From contig JAZLHS010000176.1 in assembly GCA_045616885.1 (NCBI GenBank), forward strand, positions 1 through 19,273: a DNA stretch of 19,273 nucleotides, read 5' to 3'. The notes beneath the pieces were generated by a model, which had not been told where the DNA came from, made no database searches, and saw nothing but the letters and a program-made list of their open reading frames with translations. Shown here in pieces: positions 14,497-19,273 of the stretch. The DNA is from RGIG250 sp045616885 (GTDB taxonomy: Bacteria > Bacillota > Negativicutes > Selenomonadales > Selenomonadaceae). Within the stretch, counting starts at the first letter, position 1. Every line of letters starts with the position of its first letter. Position numbers and translations under genes: made by a program.

Positions 14497-15342
14497 TCAT
14501 CTCACAAAATAAGGTTTCAAAATTAAAGTTATAAAGTAACATACTGCTGCTATGAGTACAACAGTAGCCCCAACAGCCATATCGCAGTAATAAGCCGTAA
14601 TAAGTCCGCTGACACCTGCCAAAACCGATATCAGGACTGATACGAAATGGTAGCTCTTAACATCTCCGGTAACATTTCTGGCTGCCGCTCCCGGCAAGAC
14701 CAGCAATGAATTGATAACAAGTATACCAACCCACTGAATAGATACTGCTACAACTACAGCCACCAGAGAAGCGAAACAACTCTCGATGAAAAATGACCTT
14801 ATCCCGCGGCTACGGGCAAAAGGTGCGTTTATCGATATAAGCAGCAATGAGTTGAACAGGACTGTCCAGGCAATGACAACTGCCACAAAGATGAAGAACA
14901 ATATCCCAATTTCTTCCTGTCGGATACTAAGTACATCGCCGATGAGATAGGACGAATACTTATTAAAGCCTCCGCCCCGTGACATGATCATCAGGCCGAC
15001 TGCCACCGCCATCGAGGAAAAAACCCCGATAACAGTATCTGTAGAGGCTTTGCTTCGCTGTTTTATATATGTAATAAAAACAGCAAAAAATATGGAAAAA
15101 GCTATCAACGAAAACAATGGCGAATTTGAGCCAAGCAGAACGCCTACCGCAATTCCGGAAAAAGCGCCGTGTCCCAAAGAATCAGCGAAGAATGCCATAC
15201 GGTTTGATACGACCATCGTCGAAAGCAAGCCGAAAAGCGGTGTAACCAGCAGCATTGCCAGGAAAGCATTCTTCATAAATGAATAGCTTAACCAATCAAC
15301 CGGCAAAGCAGTGTCCAGAAAAGAATATATCAGCTCCATCAT
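14497..15342 (-). CDS. znuB: ABC-3 family metal (zinc/manganese) transporter permease
   Basis: Membrane subunit of a metal importer of the ZnuB/MntB/TroC type (ABC-3 family). The 281-residue protein has about eight hydrophobic helices. Family features include RMAFFADSLGHGAFSGIAVG near residues 48-67 and the VLPGAAARN block before the last helices. It overlaps the ATPase gene by four bases (ATGA), showing tight coupling. The metal cannot be decided from the permease sequence: zinc is favoured by overall style and neighbours, but manganese or iron is possible. Confidence 0.85.
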   Translation of the reverse strand: MMELIYSFLDTALPVDWLSYSFMKNAFLAMLLVTPLFGLLSTMVVSNRMAFFADSLGHGAFSGIAVGVLLGSNSPLFSLIAFSIFFAVFITYIKQRSKASTDTVIGVFSSMAVAVGLMIMSRGGGFNKYSSYLIGDVLSIRQEEIGILFFIFVAVVIAWTVLFNSLLLISINAPFARSRGIRSFFIESCFASLVAVVVAVSIQWVGILVINSLLVLPGAAARNVTGDVKSYHFVSVLISVLAGVSGLITAYYCDMAVGATVVLIAAVCYFITLILKPYFVR

Positions 15343-16172
15343 TCATCCCCTCCGCGCTTTCCGGGGACATATAAAGGCAACTGGCAATCATTCTCGGGGA
15401 CGATAATATCTCCAAAAATCTCCTTCACCCTGTCATCTGCAAAGACACTCTGCGGCGTGCCGGAAGTGACACTTCCGCCTGAAAGAAACACCACTTTGTC
15501 AGCATTCCTGGCCACCAGATCCAAATCGTGGCTAACCAGAAGGATTGCCATATCCTCTGTCTCTCTTAAATTGTCAAGAATCTCGTAAAACAAGACCAGT
15601 CCGTTGTGATCAACACCAGATACCGGCTCATCAAGAATCAGCAATTCCGGTACAGGATCCAAAGCAAGAGCCAGCAAAACCCGCTGAAGCTCGCCACCGG
15701 ACAAGGCTCCAAGCCGTCTGTCTATAAGTCCATCGGCCTTGACCCGTCCGAGGTCATTTAAGATACGCTTACGGAGTTTACCTGCCCCCATCAGCCAAAC
15801 CGGCTTATTGGACAAAGCAGCCATGAAAAAATCTTCCACGGTAGTAGGTGCACTCACATCAAAACGAAGATACTGCGGGACATAACCGATACGAGGTCTC
15901 GCAGCCTTACGCCCATCACCGGAAACATAGCTTATTTTCCCCGTATGGGGAATCTCACCCAAAATCGCCCTCAGAAGTGTTGACTTTCCGGCGCCGTTTG
16001 GTCCGATAACAGCGGTGAGCTGTCCGCAATGGATGTGTATGTTTATATTCGATAAGACATTAGTACCAGCGTAAGATACCGAGAAATCCTCTATTCTGGT
16101 ACAGCAGAATCTCTGACAACAACCATCGCCATCCAACTGTGGAGGTTTGTGATGAAAAATTGAGCGAAGCAT
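15339..16172 (-). CDS. znuC: ABC transporter ATPase for metal import (ZnuC-like) with Cys/His-rich N-terminus
   Basis: ATP-hydrolysing subunit that pairs with the ZnuB-like permease. The 277-residue protein has Walker A GPNGAGKS at 57-64, signature LSGGELQR, Walker B LLILDEPVSGVD and the switch His in LLVSHDLD. Before the ABC core there is an unusual stretch of about 25 residues with His7-His8, Cys18-Cys19 and Cys23-Cys24, which could bind metal. The ATG is preceded by AGGAG at good spacing, so the extension appears to be translated. It follows the ABC-2 permease gene after a 70-base A/T-rich gap in which I see no convincing promoter or recognisable Zur box. No substrate-binding protein gene is in the window. 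Confidence 0.85.
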   Translation of the reverse strand: MLRSIFHHKPPQLDGDGCCQRFCCTRIEDFSVSYAGTNVLSNINIHIHCGQLTAVIGPNGAGKSTLLRAILGEIPHTGKISYVSGDGRKAARPRIGYVPQYLRFDVSAPTTVEDFFMAALSNKPVWLMGAGKLRKRILNDLGRVKADGLIDRRLGALSGGELQRVLLALALDPVPELLILDEPVSGVDHNGLVLFYEILDNLRETEDMAILLVSHDLDLVARNADKVVFLSGGSVTSGTPQSVFADDRVKEIFGDIIVPENDCQLPLYVPGKRGGDE

Positions 16173-16242
16173 TCCCTGCTCCTTCTACATTAGTATTGAT
16201 ATCCTAAAATACAATTAATCAAAAATTAAAATCTGATAAATC

Positions 16243-16989
16243 TTACTTTCGCAGACTGTCAAATGCCCGACAGCCCCAAACCGTTACAACTACCAGATAT
16301 GCCATCAGAATCGCAACAGATATGTATTCAAATGGCTGACCCAGCGATATTGCCCTAAGGGTAACGCTCGTATGAGTAAGCGGCAGAGCCTCAATAATCA
16401 GCCGCAGTGCATCCGGCATCGTCCGGGTTGAAAAGAAAGTGCCGCAAAGGAATGACATAGGCAGCAGCACATAGGTATTTATCTGCCCCATTTTCTCATA
16501 GGTAGACAGATACATCGACGCCAAAAAGCCGATTCCGGCAAAAATACCGCAATTCATTACAACGATTAACCAGAACCACAGCGATGTAGTAACATGTGCT
16601 CCAAAGAAAAAAGCCAGCACAACGATAATCAGCGACGATATCAGACCACGCAGAACAGAAGCCAGCATCTTACCGATAACGTAGGCCGGCGGCCAAATCG
16701 GTGCAACGATATATTCCTCGAGACTCTTGTGGTATACCCTTTCTGCATGGACTGGGGTAACGCTGTTGAAGCTGATATTCATTGAATTCAGCGCCAAAAT
16801 ACCCGGCACAAGGAAGTCAAGATAGCTCACACCAGGAATCGTCTCTATACTGCGGCCAAGTCCCCAGCCGAAGGCTACCATGTACAGCATAGGGGCAATC
16901 ATTCGGCTGATAATAAAAGCGGTCATGCGATGCTTGAGCACAATCCAGTCACGCCAAAACACCGTCATTATATCATTTATTCTTTCCAT
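16243..16989 (-). CDS. ABC-2 type transporter permease
   Basis: Membrane subunit of an ABC-2 family exporter. The 248 residues contain about six hydrophobic helices. MERINDIMTVFWRDWIVLKH is a typical opening, and YLDFLVPGILALNSM plus LPLTHTSVTLRA match the ABC-2 permeases related to NodJ and DrrB. It starts nine bases after the ATPase gene with GAGG before the ATG, so the two form one exporter. Substrates of this family include drugs, polysaccharides and peptides. None can be assigned here. The neighbouring PepSY protein and metal importer hint at, but do not show, a metal or siderophore link. Confidence 0.85.
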   Translation of the reverse strand: MERINDIMTVFWRDWIVLKHRMTAFIISRMIAPMLYMVAFGWGLGRSIETIPGVSYLDFLVPGILALNSMNISFNSVTPVHAERVYHKSLEEYIVAPIWPPAYVIGKMLASVLRGLISSLIIVVLAFFFGAHVTTSLWFWLIVVMNCGIFAGIGFLASMYLSTYEKMGQINTYVLLPMSFLCGTFFSTRTMPDALRLIIEALPLTHTSVTLRAISLGQPFEYISVAILMAYLVVVTVWGCRAFDSLRK

Positions 16990-16998
16990 CGCAATCCT

Positions 16999-17871
16999 CT
17001 ATTTATCTAAGCCTTCTCTGCGACCGGTAATCTCAACAAATACATCCTCCAAGGTGACCGGACGAATACTTGCTTTGACTGTCATAGTATCTACGAAAGC
17101 CAATGCATCTTCCTCATCTGCAAAGAAGCGGGAAACCAAACCATTCATGCCCTCCCACTCTACCATGTAGTGACCATAGTGATCGATGAAACCCTGCGGC
17201 GTATCAATATCAATAATACTGCCTTTTTTCATAATGGCTACTCTATCACAGAGAGCTGCCGCTTCCTCGATGTAATGCGTAGTAAGGAGTACCGTCGTTC
17301 CCTTTCTTGCCATCTGTCGAATTAAATCCCAGATACGCCTGCGAACCTGAGGGTCAAGGGCGACGGTAGGCTCATCCATGAACAACACCTCAGGCTCATG
17401 GATAAGTCCTCTGGCTATAAGCAATCGGCGCTTCATACCGCCGGAGAGCTTGCGAACACTGTCATTAACGATATCCTCCAGCTCTACAAACTCCAGCAGC
17501 TCCTTTATTCTCTTTTCCCTTTTTTCCTTTGGCAGATGGTACAGCCGTGCGTGCAGCTCCAGATTTTCGCCCGCTGTCAAATCCTGATCAAAATTCAGGT
17601 TTTGAGGTACTACACCGATTTTCCGCTTAAGCTCGCTCTCATTCCCTTTGAGTGGGACACCGTCGTACAGTATCTCACCTTCACTTGGCTGAGTCAGTGT
17701 TGTAAGCATTCTGACGGTTGTCGTCTTTCCTGCACCGTTTGGGCCGAGAAGACCAAAAATCTCCCCTTTTTCTATAGTCAGAGACAAACCGTTCACAGCA
17801 GTTTTAATTGCCGGTTTCCCATCAGGGCCTTTATGTTTAAATTGTTTTACAACATTCCGTAATTCAATCAT
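16999..17871 (-). CDS. ABC-2 type exporter ATPase (DrrA/NodI-like)
   Basis: Cytoplasmic ATPase of the exporter, 290 residues. It has Walker A GPNGAGKT at 43-50, the Q-loop in VVPQNLNFD, signature LSGGMKRRL, Walker B VLFMDEPTVALDP and the switch His in LLTTHYIEEA. After the ABC core (to about residue 215) there is a C-terminal segment of some 70 residues ending in VTLEDVFVEITGR, the usual tail of DrrA-like ATPases. GAGG precedes the ATG. It begins 43 bases after the PepSY gene and is followed directly by its permease. Confidence 0.9.
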   Translation of the reverse strand: MIELRNVVKQFKHKGPDGKPAIKTAVNGLSLTIEKGEIFGLLGPNGAGKTTTVRMLTTLTQPSEGEILYDGVPLKGNESELKRKIGVVPQNLNFDQDLTAGENLELHARLYHLPKEKREKRIKELLEFVELEDIVNDSVRKLSGGMKRRLLIARGLIHEPEVLFMDEPTVALDPQVRRRIWDLIRQMARKGTTVLLTTHYIEEAAALCDRVAIMKKGSIIDIDTPQGFIDHYGHYMVEWEGMNGLVSRFFADEEDALAFVDTMTVKASIRPVTLEDVFVEITGRREGLDK

Positions 17872-17914
17872 AAAATTTCCTCAGATAATTATGAACAAAT
17901 CCCATGACGGCCTT

Positions 17915-19233
17915 TTAGTTTTCTTTTCTAAGCTTGTAAACAATTACCAGCAACGGAATCAGCAGCAGTAAAGCTGCAAAATAGCCGCTGCTGTCAATCA
18001 ACATAGAAAAAAAGCTTAAAACAACCAGCACGGAAAGGGAAAGGGGAATCCAAAGCCTGTCTTTCTCTGTTGCCTGCCCACTCGCCTGCGCTATCACATC
18101 AGCTTTCTGATGGCGGCGAATATGAACGTACATACCGCTCACCAGCATAGCCAATGACATTAACAGATAAACTCCCCACAACAGGCGCACCGCACCGTTC
18201 ATTGGCCACAGCCTGTGAAGCTGTGCCGCTCTGGCCAGAAGTTTCGAGGCCGGAGAAGGCGTAACAACAAAAATGTTCTCTCCATCAAGGCGCATTCCTA
18301 CCAGCTCAACCGCATTACGCCGCTCAAAGCCATAAGGAGACTCGGTAAGATAAAAAGCGAAAAATGCTTTCTCCTTTGTGGGGAACTTCATCGACAACAG
18401 CCGGTAATCGTCAGCAGGGAAATCCGCCCGCAATCGTCTTAAAGCTTCAGCCGGAAGCAGCACTTCATTAGAAGAAACAGGCCCATATTCAGCATCTATC
18501 TGACTGAAATATTCGGCAGCTTGTCCCTCATGTTCTCTCAGTTCTTTAGTAAATCCATCGGTGGTAACGGCCTGCAGAATACCGGTAAAAGCCAGCACAA
18601 ACAGAAATGCTCCGGTCACTGCACCGGTCAAGCTGTGGGTATCTGACCAAAAAAAACTCGAACTCTCATTTGGAGTCGTAATTCTGCCAAAAGTTCTTTT
18701 GCCGGACAACCAATTGAATAAAAAACCCGACAATATCGCTATCATGGAAATAAGCATTACCGCTATCCATACCCAGCTAAGCATTTTATCAAAGCTGCTT
18801 CCGGCATGAATTCTCCGGGAATACCTCAGAATATTTCTCAATATTTCCGAACGAAATACAGGTGAAGCTTCTTTGCTTACCGTCTTCGTTTCTACATCGT
18901 AGACATAAATCTGCTCTTTGGCATGCGGTTTCTTTTCGGCTTTATCCTTTGCCGGCGATATCTTACCACCTTCGCCAGCCAGACGGAATTTCAGCAGTCC
19001 CCGCCTCGTGTCAGGAGTCGCTTCCAATACTTTTCTGCCCGGAAAATGGCGGTCTATCTCACCCAGACCGTCCGTGGTATATGACCATATCTGTTCTGAT
19101 GTATAGACATTATCGACCGGAGGCTTGACACCCATACTATTCCAGTCAGGCATAGTATTATCAGCCCAAGTACGGAAAGCAGACCTGTCCAAACGTGAAG
19201 CTTATATATCAGAGCTCCTTGTCGTTTCAACAT
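17915..19233 (-). pseudogene. PepSY-domain membrane protein gene with a frame break after the first helix
   Basis: Encodes a PepSY-associated multi-helix membrane protein of the PiuB/FoxB type, often linked to iron or siderophore uptake and possibly haem-bearing. The main open frame (17915-19192, 425 codons from a TTG) holds two periplasmic PepSY-like regions and about five helices, with candidate haem-ligand histidines in DTHSLTGAVTG and QLHRLWPMNG. It lacks the usual first helix. That helix is encoded just upstream in another frame, from an ATG at 19231-19233: the read-out includes IYKLHVWTGLLSVLGL and IILCLTGI, then runs to a stop near 19054. The TTG lies three codons after an in-frame TAA and has no good ribosome site, so it is probably not a real start. 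The true N-terminus may extend past the ATG, since GGAGAGGAGG lies near the window end. Gene decay and a sequencing or assembly error both fit. Confidence 0.7.
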
Positions 19234-19273
19234 CCTTTTTAAACCTGTGGTAATAAAGGTCGCCTCCTCTCCA

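Noticed and set aside
16173..16242. Zur/Fur-like operator upstream of the ZnuC-like gene
   Set aside because: The gap is A/T rich and has a short TTAAT/ATTAA repeat, but I could not match it to a known Zur, Fur or PerR box, nor find a good promoter.

Overview
The window reads as a stretch of Firmicutes (Bacillota) chromosome. The main clues are an S-box (SAM-I) riboswitch in front of metK, an RNA polymerase delta subunit gene beside pyrG, a RemA homologue, and the order yicC-remA-gmk-rpoZ-coaBC, which is typical of this phylum. The style of several proteins, the REC-CheX and CheX pair and the PepSY membrane protein suggest an anaerobic Negativicutes member (Selenomonas/Megasphaera-like). That last step is inference: nothing here proves an outer membrane.

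Region 1 (1-10805, all minus strand) is a housekeeping block. A sigma-A type promoter upstream of argS leads into argS, rpoE, pyrG, dapF, yicC, remA, gmk, rpoZ, coaBC and lgt, with small gaps or overlaps. Two intercistronic hairpins without U-tracts (gmk/rpoZ and coaBC/lgt) interrupt it. A new promoter overlaps the 3' end of lgt and drives an approximately 280-nt leader holding a SAM-I riboswitch with a terminator and a visible antiterminator. This controls metK and, probably by read-through, the methionine importer ATPase metN, which is cut by the window edge. SAM synthesis and methionine uptake would thus share one SAM-sensing switch.

Region 2 (10827-13859) holds a two-gene signalling operon on the minus strand: a response regulator fused to a CheX-like domain, then a free-standing CheX. 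It ends in a clear terminator. Divergent from it is a PutP-type sodium/proline symporter. The shared intergenic region has a good promoter for the regulator and an inverted repeat lying between the two promoters.

Region 3 (13896-14123) is a tRNA-Ser(UGA) gene with a consensus promoter and its own terminator, followed by a convergent terminator for the minus-strand genes to its right.

Region 4 (14140-19273, minus strand) looks metal-related. In transcription order it holds a PepSY-type multi-pass membrane protein whose first helix is in a different reading frame from the rest, an ABC-2 exporter (ATPase plus permease), a ZnuC/ZnuB-like metal importer without a substrate-binding protein in view, and a small membrane protein with a C-terminal zinc ribbon.

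I saw no CRISPR array, insertion sequence, phage or evident new defence system. The most interesting points are the frame break in the PepSY gene, the Cys/His-rich N-terminus of the ZnuC-like ATPase, the REC-CheX/CheX pair, the basic tail on RNA polymerase delta, and the intergenic dyad.
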